From contig VTPC01091034.1 in assembly GCA_011009095.1 (NCBI GenBank), forward strand, positions 128,405 through 192,404: a stretch of 64,000 bases of DNA, in the 5' to 3' direction. The stretch comes from Ignelater luminosus (Eukaryota; Arthropoda; Insecta; Coleoptera; Elateridae). The position numbers and the translations under genes were made by a program. Under the pieces are notes generated by a model, which was not told where the DNA came from, made no database searches, and was given only the letters and a program-made list of their open reading frames with translations. Of the stretch, positions 20,499-32,200 are shown piece after piece (position 1 is the stretch's first letter; each line of letters begins with the position of its first letter).

Positions 20499-20919
20499 TC
20501 AGTCTTCATCACTTGATTCAACTTCAACTTCACACTGAACATCTTGAGTTTCCAAACTCACAGCAGTATTAGTTACTGTTATTGGAATACTATTTAATTC
20601 TGTTGCATCTTTAAATAATGCTGTTTGCTCAATAATTGGATTACTCGTTTTAGTATTATAGTTCTTTATAACTACATTACGTAATGCTAACCATTCAACA
20701 TCAGTCTGAACCCACCTTTCTTTACACTGTTCAAACATTTTTGTCAGAGTTGCTTTTACTTCTTCGTACTTTTTTATCTTTGCTTCTATAGCTTCACATT
20801 CTTTTAATGTTGCTTTGTTTGATATCACTTTTCTGTAATATTATAATTAACTTAGACTAGTTTAAACCAATTTATTTAGTAAAAAAAAAAACTCACCTTC
20901 TAGTTCTCTTTGGGGGCAT
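20499..20919 (-). CDS. Two-exon small protein of unknown function (118 aa)
   Basis: Coding exons are 20897-20919 (ATG at 20917-20919, donor GTGAGT) and 20499-20832 (acceptor TTACAG). They join in frame to give 118 residues and a TGA. The protein starts MPPKRTRRKV (basic), continues with a probable coiled coil or long helix rich in K/E (about residues 15-50, from KATLKECEAIE to FEQCKERW), then a V/W segment (VQTDVEWLALRN), and ends in an acidic tail (VEVESSDED). A short basic start, helix and acidic end suggest a small nuclear or complex-associated protein, but I do not recognise the family. Joined exons with consensus splice sites, sensible codons and a downstream AATAAA support a real gene. 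It converges on paxillin and is divergent from DCTN1. Confidence 0.75.
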
Positions 20920-21517
20920 TGTAAAGGACTATTCAAGTTTCTTAAATGAATTATTATTACATGCACAGAACGGGCAAGTAATATTGCTAACACTTTATAT
21001 CGTCGTTATTTACTGAAAGAAAAACTTCACTGCAAATCTGCAAATATCAAAAATCTTAGGTTAATTGAAACCCTGACGAGTTCTACGACCTGGAACGTCG
21101 GAACGTCTTGCTAGAGCCCTATTTTTGCAACGGGTTTAAGAAATTATTTATATACCGGGTATTGCAAAAGTATTTAGGGTCGTTTGACATGGTGGTAAAT
21201 TTGACGTCGAAATTTTCCGATACATTTTCGGAAATATTTTACAACAAATTTAACCAAGAATCTAACATTAAACAAAATGGTAGTTTGCCACTGATAACAA
21301 ATCGTGACACAAAATTTATCAAACATGCATGCGCACTAGCACCAAAATTTCTTTGCGCAACGTAAAATAAAAATAAAAATATAACCTCTAATTTCAGTCA
21401 GGGTCAATCATCAGTTTCTAGTGTTTTGAGATTTGAGTCTTTTTTCACTTTCTATCCATTAATGTCTTGAATCTATAACGACGTGTCCAACAATGCAGAA
21501 TCCAATATTATATTATG
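20920..21517. other. Upstream region of the small minus-strand gene
   Basis: This includes the presumed promoter of the 118-residue gene. No other exon or repeat is evident; open frames here resemble nothing known. Confidence 0.4.
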
Positions 21518-23167
21518 CAGAGATGTGCAAAATACTTTCTAAGAAGTATTTAAATACAAAATCCAAATACTTTGAAATTTTCCTATTTCAAATACAAAAT
21601 ACTAAATACATTTTTGATTTGGTATTTAAATACAAAATACATATTTTCAAAATACTTTTCTTAAAATACCTTTGTAAAATACAATAGCGCAGAAGGAAAA
21701 CTAATTAAATTAAGTATAACTATAATAATTACTAATCAGTTATTATATTTAATAACTTTAACTAACGAAGTTACTCGTGCAGCAAAGTAACAGTGCGACA
21801 ATGTTAAGGCGATGAATTTCAAACGTTGCAATAAATTATGATTTGGTTGCAGTAGCATTGCTGAAATGCTGCAATGTCGCGCTTGCTACATAGTTAGTTT
21901 TCCAACAGCAGTGTTGGGAATGCAATTTCTTTAGAGACGGTCCTGCGGCCATGAGAATTGGGTCAAATAAGGAAAGGCAATAAAATTCGGTCTTTAACAA
22001 AATTAAATTTTATTTTTTTTAATTTAGGCCAGTAAAATAGAAGGGTTGAGATGGAAATAAATTTCGTCAAACGTTTTATGGTTTTAATCGGTTTATTGGA
22101 TGCCTAATAAAAGTATCCTGATTTTTCACGGTCCCTTGTAGTGAGCTAACGTGAGGGCATTAAAAAAACCAAGAAATTTTCGAGCTTTTTTCAGTTTTCC
22201 GCTTATAACTCCTAAATGGTGCTTTCTCTCGAAAACTTCACTGTATAAGAATTAAAGGCCATTAAATTCTGCGTCAAATGAGTACACAATTTCATAATTC
22301 GGTCAAACAGTATAGTCGAAATCGGCGGTCGAAAACGACGATTTTTAGCAATTTTGTGAAAAACTGAGATATAGTGATTTTCAAACGTTTGCAACTCGGA
22401 AACGCCTGCTCCAATTGGAGTGAGCTAAAAATCGTCGTTTTTCGACCGCCGATTTCGACCATACCACTTGGCCGAATTATAAAGTTGTGGTGCTCATTCG
22501 ACACAAAATTTAATGGCTTTCAATTCTTATATAGTGAAGTTTTCTTTAGGAAGCACCGTTTGGGAGTTATAAGCAAAAAACTAAAAAAAAGTCCGAGAAC
22601 TTTGTGAGTTTTTTGATGCCCTCACATAGCTCATCATGATGGACCGTGAAAAACTAGGATACTTCTATTAGACATCTAATGAACCGATTAAAACCATAAA
22701 ACGTTTGCCGACATTTATTTCCACTTCGACCCCCTTTTGGGATCTAATTTTGCTGGCCTAATTTAGAATACCAATGCAAATTCTTACTGTCAACTGGAAA
22801 AGGTTATTGTAGTACGAGTTTTTTAAAATCCTAAAAAATTTGTATAAGCACAATATGCGTTTACTGACCAAATTGTGCTCCACATTACAAATGTAAAGTT
22901 AAAAATTTTGATTTGAAGATCACTAATTTTTCAAATAATGCGTCATTTAGTTTCCTCCTATGTGGCCGCATGATCATCCTGCCGAATGAAAAAGCGTTCT
23001 ATGGAAAAATATAAGAAAAAAGTATTTTGTATTTTCAAGATAGGAAATACATTACTAAAAGTATTTCAAATAAAATATAAAGTATTTTAAATACAAAATA
23101 TAAATAGGTATTTTGTATTTTGTATTCGTATTTCAAATACTTAAATTTAAAATATGTCACGTCACTG
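21518..23167. mobile_element. Non-autonomous hAT-like element with perfect 8-bp target duplication
   Basis: This 1,650-bp element is flanked by identical 8-bp direct repeats ATATTATG (21510-21517 and 23168-23175). It begins CAGAGATGTGC and ends GTCACGTCACTG, hAT-like termini (CAGNGATG type). Both ends carry many copies of AAATACAAAATAC-like motifs in both orientations (21540-21680 and 23015-23150), as expected of subterminal transposase-binding repeats. No transposase is encoded; the middle is occupied by a long palindrome (22022-22764). Movement would need an enzyme supplied by a related element. Confidence 0.85.
22022..22764. repeat. 743-bp foldback (two about 340-bp inverted arms)
   Basis: The left arm (22022 to about 22360) and right arm (about 22425-22764) are inverted copies with roughly four in five bases matching. 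Landmarks shared by both arms are AGGCCAG at the outer end, AAACGTTTTATGGTTTTAATC, ACGGTCC, GTGAGGGCAT, CTTATAACTCC, and GTCGAAATCGGCGGTCGAAAA near the centre. About 60 bp separate the arms. The open frames inside are arm artefacts. It may be a foldback transposon nested in the hAT-like element. Confidence 0.85.
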
Positions 23168-23676
23168 ATATTATGCTGCCGCTGCAGTAATTGCTGGTAC
23201 ATTATTATTAGTACCTTAGTACTAGCAAATACCAATAAAGATTAAAAAATAAATAAGAGAAGGCAAATCTGTCTGGTCAAGAAGGTGGTTACAAAAACGC
23301 TAGCAAGGCAGAGATGTACTAAATATCTTGATCTTGAATGAAGAACGTTCCAACGACCTTTAACTTGTGCGCATTTTTACACGCAGAATTAAAACATGTT
23401 CCGAATAATATTTCTTTGTCAAATTTTTAAATGCAGTTTTGATGTCAAATGTGCTGTATGATGCAACGATATCAAATTTCATAGACAAGACTGTAGTCAA
23501 TTTTGACGTCAAATCTACCATACAATACATACAACAACACTAATGAAACTGGAGAGTTTCATTCATTTCCGGGATGGTAGAATCCTTGTTTATAAACAAG
23601 GGTACTATGGGTACTATTAAGATTATATGCTCACAGCTGCGTACCAATGTATGTACCATTCAATCAAGGTTTTTAA

Positions 23677-24930
23677 CAGTGATGTGCGTTGACACGTCAA
23701 CAATGATTGTTGACATTTTTGTGTCAACAATTTGTCAACAATTGATTTTTCACGTCAAAAATGTCAACAATGTCGACAATGTGTCAATAATGTCAACAAT
23801 GTGTCAACTTTGCAAATAAAGTAGGATTCTGCACATTTTTCGTAAACAGGTGCTAAAATAAGCCAAAATGTCTAATAAGATCATTAATAAGATGTTCAAG
23901 ACAATTCAAGAATCAGAATGGCTGAAAGTAACTGAAGATGGAAAGAAAAACCAAAATATTATTTAAATAAAATGGCATTAAAAAACTAAATCCTATTTAT
24001 TTATTTTTATTTCCATAGAATCAGTAAAATTACAAGTATGTTTACTCATAGCTCCATAGGCCCATACATTTTTAGTTCGGATATGTGGGGGCAATTCTAG
24101 CAATGTGACAGTAACATTGGTATCTTAATGCAAAAGATTTTATTAATTGAAAAAACAAATGCTAATATGATGAACAACATCCTAGCATTTATTTTTTTTC
24201 TAATCAAAATTATTCTATACGTACATTAGACTTGAACGTACTTAAGCATCTCACAATTCCCTGTGCCTCATATTTGACCTCACATACTTAAGTCAAATAA
24301 AAATTATTGTAATAAACTATTTAAGATTTAAATAATAAAGGAAAAATCAAGTTTAACAGCTTTGCGCATGTGCATTCATAATGTCTAAATTGTTGACATG
24401 GTTGACATAGTTGACATAGTTAACATCAATAAGGTCATGTCAACAATTCTTAAGGCCGTTTTACATTATACTTTTTTCGGCTAAACTATTTACTAAACTA
24501 GTTACTATACTAGATTGCATACTATATTGAACTTAAATTTCCCGCCTCTATTAAGGATATTTTAAAGGTAGCTGCCAAAGTTGTTGCAAATGTCGCCGAC
24601 AGTATATTATAAATACATAAACAATTTCGATTCCAGAGATCAAGAACACATCAAAGTTATTAGTTATAAAATATTGGTGCCACTGAAAATCGCTCTAATG
24701 CGCAGGTCTAGTATACAAACTTGGCTGAAAAATAGGACGGACCTAGTTATAAATCTAGAATCTAGCATGAAAACTTGGAAGCGATTGTTCTGATTTACAT
24801 TATCCAAGTCGAGCTAGTTTTGAATTTAGTCAAAGTTCTAGACGAAAAAAAGTATAATGTAAAACAGCTTTTATTGTTGACATGTCAAGAATAAATTGTT
24901 GACGTCGATATTGTTAACACGCACATACTG
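23677..24930. mobile_element. Probable non-autonomous hAT element with TTGTTGACA repeats
   Basis: It begins CAGTGATGTGCGTTGACA and ends with the inverse of CAGTATGTGCGTGTTAACA. The flanking octamers are nearly identical (GTTTTTAA at 23669-23676 and GTTTTAAT at 24931-24938). Both subterminal regions are packed with GTTGACA/TGTCAAC motifs (23690-23815, 24390-24445, 24875-24920). No transposase is encoded. A second miniature element is nested at 24453-24870. Confidence 0.7.
24453..24870. mobile_element. Nested PIF/Harbinger-like miniature element (TTA target)
   Basis: This 418-bp segment has inverted termini (AGGCCGTTTTACATTATAC on the left; the inverse of AAGCTGTTTTACATTATAC on the right). It is flanked by TTA at 24450-24452 and 24871-24873. 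A 3-bp TTA duplication with a short terminal repeat fits the PIF/Harbinger superfamily. Removing it restores the motif-rich end of the surrounding element. Confidence 0.7.
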
Positions 24931-25925
24931 GTTTTAATTCGATACCAAACGATTTTATGTAGGGACTCTAGATACTACTAATTTGCACGGGTTGGTCACA
25001 TTTGTAAAAGGTTTGTTACTTTGCTAAACGTCATTTTATTGTGATAAATCTGAAATAAATTGGTAAATCGGGTAAATCTATTTTTTTTTTGCTGTAGAAT
25101 AGTAGACACTTGCCCTAAAATATTTCTAAAATATACCACCTCAAGTACGTTGATGGCACATTTTATGAAAATAAAGTGATTACTTGCCGATCAATAAAGT
25201 GAATGTTAATTACTTTATTGCTATATATTCTAACCTAAAAGTGTTTGATATTTAGATTTTGAAAAAGTTTTAATTAATATAAATTTCACGATAGAATCTT
25301 GTTTCAAGGGTCTGTTACAATATTCTATTAATAATATAATAAAAAAAGGTAATTTTATGCGTACATTATATAAAAAATAATAAATTTAGTTTTTTAATAC
25401 ATAGTAAAAGGTTTTTGATGTTTTATGTACAAGTTAAAGTTTTTAAAATTTTTGATGTACCTGTAAATAATAATTGTTTTTTAGTATAAACAAAATAATT
25501 GAAAAAAAAATTTATATGTAATCAAGTTGTTTTTTATGTATTAAAAAATTAATTTGACATTTGTTAAGAAAATCTTTTTGTAGTGTCAATTATAACTTAT
25601 TATTATTTAATGATTATTGTTAATACTAAAGAAAAGAAACATTTTGGAAATTAATAGACAGTTTTTTAAATATAATATTAGGTGTTGATAGAAAGTATGT
25701 ATGAATTTAAAAAAACGTCTTTTTCTTGAAATGATAGAAATCAATAAAGAACCAACTGCTGTAAATAAGAATACTGACATTAAAGAGTTATCAACAATCT
25801 ATTCATACATACTTACTATCAAATCCGTTAGAAGAAACAAGATTATAAATATAAGGTCGTTATTGTTAACATTATATCAAATTCACAATAGAAGTTTATG
25901 TTTCTGTCTATTTTATAGAGTAGAA

Positions 25926-26275
25926 ATGTCTGAAAATTTAAAAGTTGGTCAAAGAGTTGAAGTTATTGGAAAAGATGTTCAGGGCGTTATTGCTTTTTAC
26001 GGACAAACAACTTTTGCAACCGGTAAATGGATTGGGTTAATATTAGATGAACCTAAAGGGAAGAACAATGGTTCAGTGCGAGGACAAGTATATTTCCAGG
26101 TATGTATATGTGTAATGTAGTTTGTTAATTATTAAGAAAAATATTTTTAGTGTGAGGAAAACTATGGTATGTTTGTCAGACCGCCACAAGTTGTTCCATT
26201 AGATGAACATGGAAAACCAATTGAATTAACCTCTCCTGAAGATACAGCCACCAAATCTCGCTCGCGACACAGCAC
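25926..26275 (+). CDS. DCTN1: DCTN1 exons 1-2: CAP-Gly domain
   Basis: Exon 1 (25926-26099, donor GTATGT) and exon 2 (26151-26275, donor GTAAGC) encode the glycine-rich CAP-Gly fold. Key pieces are [33 protein letters not shown], then [18 protein letters not shown] is the groove motif that binds EEY/F tails of tubulin and EB proteins. Upstream of the ATG a possible acceptor (TTATAG, 25913-25918) suggests at least one further 5' UTR exon. Confidence 0.95.
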
Positions 26276-29200
26276 GTAAGCATTTCTTTTTCTTTTTCAA
26301 AATCAAGTTTATTGTTTCCAACATTTTACATATTTTTCATGCTTCCATGCTAGTGTTGGTACAAAAACAAAGCCTACTACGTAAGTCATACATCTATACG
26401 TATATTACCTTTTCTTTTTTAATTATAATTTTATTCATACTTTAAATCTTCAAATTTATTGTGCTAAACAATATTACTTGCTTATAAAACATTACTGGTA
26501 CTTTTGCTCTAAGTGTTTACAAAAGTTTCCTAATTGTGAAATTGTTGCTTGCTGCTTGGACAGAGTGCGTAGGAAAACTTCACCACAAAAAAATGTGTCT
26601 TCATTGTCTGCATCCAGGTATTATAAACATCACAAGAAGCTAGAAATTTGCTCTTTCTTCTACCAGTTGTGCTTAATAAACGTGTACTTGTGCACTCTAT
26701 GTTTGCTTATTTTGTACAGTATACGCACTATTATTAAAACAAATCTAGTATCTACTATTCAAGTCTCTGTTTTAAACTAATTGTTTTCCAATAGTTCTAG
26801 AATTTCATTAGCTAGCAGCCGTCAGTCACTTGCAGGCAGCCGTCAGTCTCTAGCAGGTAGCAGACAATCATTAGCTGATAGTAGAAGTCATTTAGCTTCT
26901 CCTCTTATTGAAAAATCGACTGATGCTGAACATCCAAGTCAGATACCTAAGAGGGCATCATTTATTGAGGTAAATGCTATTCTATATTAGAATCTGCTAG
27001 TAATATCAATATTTAAGTTTAGAAATCTATCTAAAAATCAGTATTTAGGGATGCATTGTGAAGTTAACAGAAATATATGCACATACCCTTTCCAACTAAC
27101 ATGAATTGATCAGTATAGAATAATCTTTATTTAAAGAAGTAATTTTCTAGACTGTTCAGATTGCCAAAAAACAAATTAACCGGTAGTTTAAAACATACGA
27201 TCAGTACAGGATTGGATTGGCCTAATTTGGGTCTCGATCTGGAGTTTGTGGATATTTGGCCTACGACATAACTTAATCCACAGAAGTGTAATTTTTCTAT
27301 GGCTTTAAAATTGGTTTTAAAAACATATGTAAAGAGTAAATATTTTAGCACAGAAAAACATTCTCTTGTAACACTATCACAAAAAATAATTCAGAAGGGA
27401 AAAAAAGAACAAAAGGTTAGGATTTCAGCACTACTTAGTCCTCAAGTCTCTGGTTCCTATACTCCCTTGGGCCAGTCTGACTGTGGATCAGTAACTAATT
27501 ATAAAAAAATCTGGGCTTTAGTTATAATATTTCAAATGACAGCTAGTACTTATTTACTTGTGTTGTTCAGTTAATTTTTATCGCTCCAGAATGAAACTTA
27601 TATTGATGAGATGTTCATAAATTATTACATGCATTGAAGTTTTTTTAAAAAATCATCAAATTGTGGCAAATATTCAGACAACAAACTACCATCAACAATC
27701 TTTTTGCATACAACCAAGTTCCAGCATCAATGTTCCTTACATTTTATTTGCACTGTATAAGGCAAAATATAAAGTGCAAACTTTATAAAAAAACTTTATA
27801 AATACTATTTAAGTCTTAAACTATTTTGCACACAAGGAGCACACTTAATCTTTTAATTTAATTAATCTAATTTATCTTCATTTTTTTGCAATGGGATGTT
27901 GATGTTGTTTAAATTTCTTTTTAATTTGATAGCAAAGAGTGTCAATCTGTTTGTTTCCCATTTTTGACTTACAAAAACTATGTCTTACATATTCTGCTAA
28001 CATTAAGCCTCTACAGTTGATGGATGAAGTTGTTATAAATATTGTGTTGTATAGTATGATCAAAAATTATTGTAATCAGATCTGGCTATAAAAAGACAAA
28101 AGCAGTGTCTTTGGTTAGTACATGCAGTAATAAAACATAAAAGAAATCAAATAAATTTTTATTATTTTTGTTACTACCAAATTTTGCATTAAAATAATAA
28201 AATGTTTTCTCCAGAACATAAGATTTTTACAATACAGTTGTATTTATACAAATTGTCAACATTTAGAAAATGGCGAGTGGATTTATAATCCACATAATCC
28301 AATAATACACGAACATTGTTCTAAAGTAGCAGTGGTTAATTTTGAACAAACCAGTAGTGTAGGTCATAAAAAGTAAGAGCTCGAGTGGAGGAAGAACCAA
28401 CGCTGTTACTTCGGAAACTGCCACAAGAAACCAATCATAATTGAGGTATGTTCGATCTATTTTAAAAAGGGATTTGGATATGTTTTCCTACAAAGTACAG
28501 CTTCATCAGGAACTCTTGCCACCAGATTATAATAAAAGTGTTTTGAAACAATCTTGATGATAACACTTTAGATTTGACGTTCTTCTCAAATGAGGCATGG
28601 TTTTATTTATCCAGATACATGAACTCACAAATAATGAGAATGTGTAGTATTGACAATTCTAATTTTATCAGAGAAACTCTCTTGCATTGCCCTAAGAGAG
28701 GATGTTTGGATGGCTCTTTCACGAAGGAAAATAAGTGGCTTCATTTTTTTTGAGGATTTCATCAATGCTTAAAAATATCATATTATAACCATTTATTTCA
28801 TATTGAACTGTAGTCTGGCTACTTTTAGCAGGACAGTGCCCAACCACGAGTAGCTTGAACCACCATATTGGAACTTTATGATGAAAGACTAATCTTGCAA
28901 AATCTCTATCCACCAAAGTTGTGTGATCTTTATCCTTTTGAAATAGTAAGCTATGATTTCATATTTGGAAGTATCTTTTAATTCTAATAAACAATTCTTA
29001 ATAACATATTACTCTATTTTTAAAATTAAGTATACTTTACTCTTGAGTGACCTTTACTTTTTGTATCTCTCTGGTATGCTGTATGACTTTTTGCGATTTT
29101 GATGTGAGTTAACTTCAATTTCAGACATCCATCAACTCTCTGTGGTAGATTCATTTTCACACAGCATTGATTAAAATTCTTCCTATTTGTTGCAAACTTT

Positions 29201-32200
29201 TTGGACCACAGTGTATATTTGTAAAGTTTTCAGATAGGACACGGTTAACCACGCATTCCATTCCAAAAAAGCAATTTGCCTGTTATTCCTCAAAAACAGT
29301 AAAATTTAAAAAAAACTAAGTGTGCTATTTATTGGAAATTAAATTTTTAGTAAAAAAATGCCTTTAAGACTTTTTGGTGATTCATTTTCTGCCAATATCT
29401 TGAGAGTAGACCATGATATTCAAATTTTGTTTTCACATTTGGTTTCAGGATAAAAAAGGCTTGTTCATGTTACTTTTATATCATTTTCACACATTTCTCA
29501 ACACGTGTTATTTTTTTCTTCAAAAACTGCTGAACCAAAAATCACTGCAAATTTAATACGGTTGACAGCAAACATGAAATTTTAAAAACCCCCAATTCTC
29601 AATTAGTTAGACTGAATAGTTTTTTAAATAAAAATAATTTAATTTGCGTTACTGTTATGTTATGACATCAAAATTCCGCCATTTATCCTATATAAACTAG
29701 AATTAATTTGCCCTGAATCTGCCTAAAGAAAGATTCCTAGTTTAAGCTGCACTAGAGTTTTACTAAAATATTTTGAAAGTTATAGGCATAATAAAATGTT
29801 TTCTTTGGGATTTTGTGTTACTTTCATGATATTATTTTTATAACCATTGAATTTTGCATTACTCTTATGGCGAAATATTAGGAGTAACAATAATTTAAAA
29901 CTGAAATGCTCATTTTATTTTTTGAAAAAGTTTTTAGGTACACATTACGTATTTATTTGTAAATGTGTATTATCTAATATAATTTATAAAAAAACAATAA
30001 AAACCCAAAAATGTTATTATGCATTATGTAGATCTTAGATTTCTTTTCAAATACATTCAAGAAATTTTTCAAAAACTTTTGAGTAATCTTTTTGAGAAAG
30101 AACATAAACTTCTCCCTTTGCTGAAGAAGAAATTAATTCTGGATGGATTTCTAATTCAGTCAATTTATCAGAAAAATCAATTTTGGCCTTATCAGGTGTA
30201 GAGGGCCAAATATACCTATTTTGCCTCACAGCCTTCATGTAGTTTACATGAACCAGATTCTCTTGTTGCTCCTGTACAATCCCTGGCACGCAGTACAGCA
30301 ATTCATTTTCCCTTGCAATCTTCATATCTGATGCTTTCTTCTTCCTCATCTTCTGTCTGTACCTGGCTTTTAATTTCTACATCCATGAGCCTGAATGATC
30401 TTTTGTGTTCCCTTAACTGAAGGGGTATCCTCCCAAAACATGTTCATATCCGGTTTGGATTTCTCAGTCTTTTGTAGCGAGCAAAATATAATTTTCTTTT
30501 ATTGAAGACACAATTGGTGAAGGTCTCTGCATTCTTTATTACAAGTGACTTTCCATGTACTTCATTCTAGACAATTTTTTTACAACAGCTCCTATGCCAT
30601 CCATGGCATTTAAGTTGAATTCACTTTTTATGTTAAACAAGTTTTTAAAATTATATTTTTGTTTGAACTGGGAAGCTGCAAGTTTTAATAAAAGGTTTAT
30701 TTATTTTTAATATTTATTTAAACTAAGTCTATTACAATTTATTTCTAATATTTATTTTCACTAAATTTATTTATTTCTATATGTACAGAATAATTTATTT
30801 ATATCACTAATTACACATTTATTTCGTTTGTTACTACAAGCTTATTCACTTCTTAACTACTGGCTCCCTTCTCGCTTATATATCATTTTCTTATTTCTCT
30901 CAATGAGCATAGAAGGTTCGCGCCCTTTCTCGCACATTCGACAGTTCGAGACTTTTCTGGTATATTTGATTGATGGCGCATTACAATAAGTTAAAATTAG
31001 TTATTAAATCTACAACTCGAGTTTTGAAAATAAGTGTAATTAGAGAGAAAAGATGTGGAACTATACAACAAATTTCAGCATAAGATTAACTTAAATTGCT
31101 AAATGCAGGACAATGACATTTGCAATTGACAAATGACAGAAACGAATACGTATTAGTTGTTGAAATAAATCAATAAGGAGGCGCAGCAAAGCCAACTGGA
31201 CCCAGAAATATTTAGGAACACTGTACAAACATCATGTGGAATATCTCTGGAAGGTTTGATGCGAGGAGGTTTGAGACATATAAATGAGGACCTTCCAATC
31301 TCAACGTCTGGATGCAACTCCTTAAATAAAGTAAATACTTCTTTTATTGTATAAAGCAGGTGACATCTTGGATTTAAAATATTTGCTGTAGGGTCTACCC
31401 TGCTAATTTCATTACTTTTCTAGAACGTTGTTACAATATCTTTTATGCTCTTGTCAAAGCTAGGAGCCTTAATAATTATTACATTCATGCCACTTTGACG
31501 CACGAGTCTTTGAAGAACCAAAACTTGCCATCCTGGCAAAGAGGACAAAACAGCTGAAGCTTGTTTTACAATTTTCCTTAAACTTTGAGGAGCAGAACTT
31601 TTCTTGTTTTGAATCGCATCTTTCTTTTGGTTCCTGCACTGAGCCTGAACTAATTGGGTTTTCTTCTTTCTTGTTGCAGTTGAGCTTTTTTGAGTTATAA
31701 TATTTTTTGTGCTTCTCGTTTACTTTATCCAAATAACTCTGCTCACCTTTATGTCTGTTCCTGAATTCTTTCTGATGTGCTGCAGTCTTAACCCTTTTCT
31801 CCTCCTCCACACTACAACTATGGTTCATGACTCACTATAAAAACAAACCACTACAACACAAAAACTGTTCAAAATCCAAATAAGAACTGAGCTCATCCTC
31901 AATATCCTGAGGAATATGTGGTGGGGATATTTTAATAGAAGTAAAAAATACAACATTGGAGACTTCAAATCAGAATTCAAAACTGAAAATCTAACAATTT
32001 CACCCATCCCCTTAACTCTGATGATCTGCAATTTGATCGTTATATGTAATATTAAGTATAGAGATCATATTTCATATCATTTACAACACAAGAACTTCCT
32101 AAGTGCAAACGGATATGTTTATGGACTTGTGATATCAAAAGAAACACTAAATAGTGGAATGAATTCAGTGCATTGCTCTTATTACAGCTCGTGTTATAAA

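Noticed and set aside
22212..22607. Open frames on both strands in the foldback
   Set aside because: They are mirror images created by the inverted arms.
25701..25925. In-frame upstream extension of the p150 reading frame (75 codons)
   Set aside because: It has no resemblance to p150, whose family start is [12 protein letters not shown]; there is a likely splice acceptor just before the ATG at 25926.
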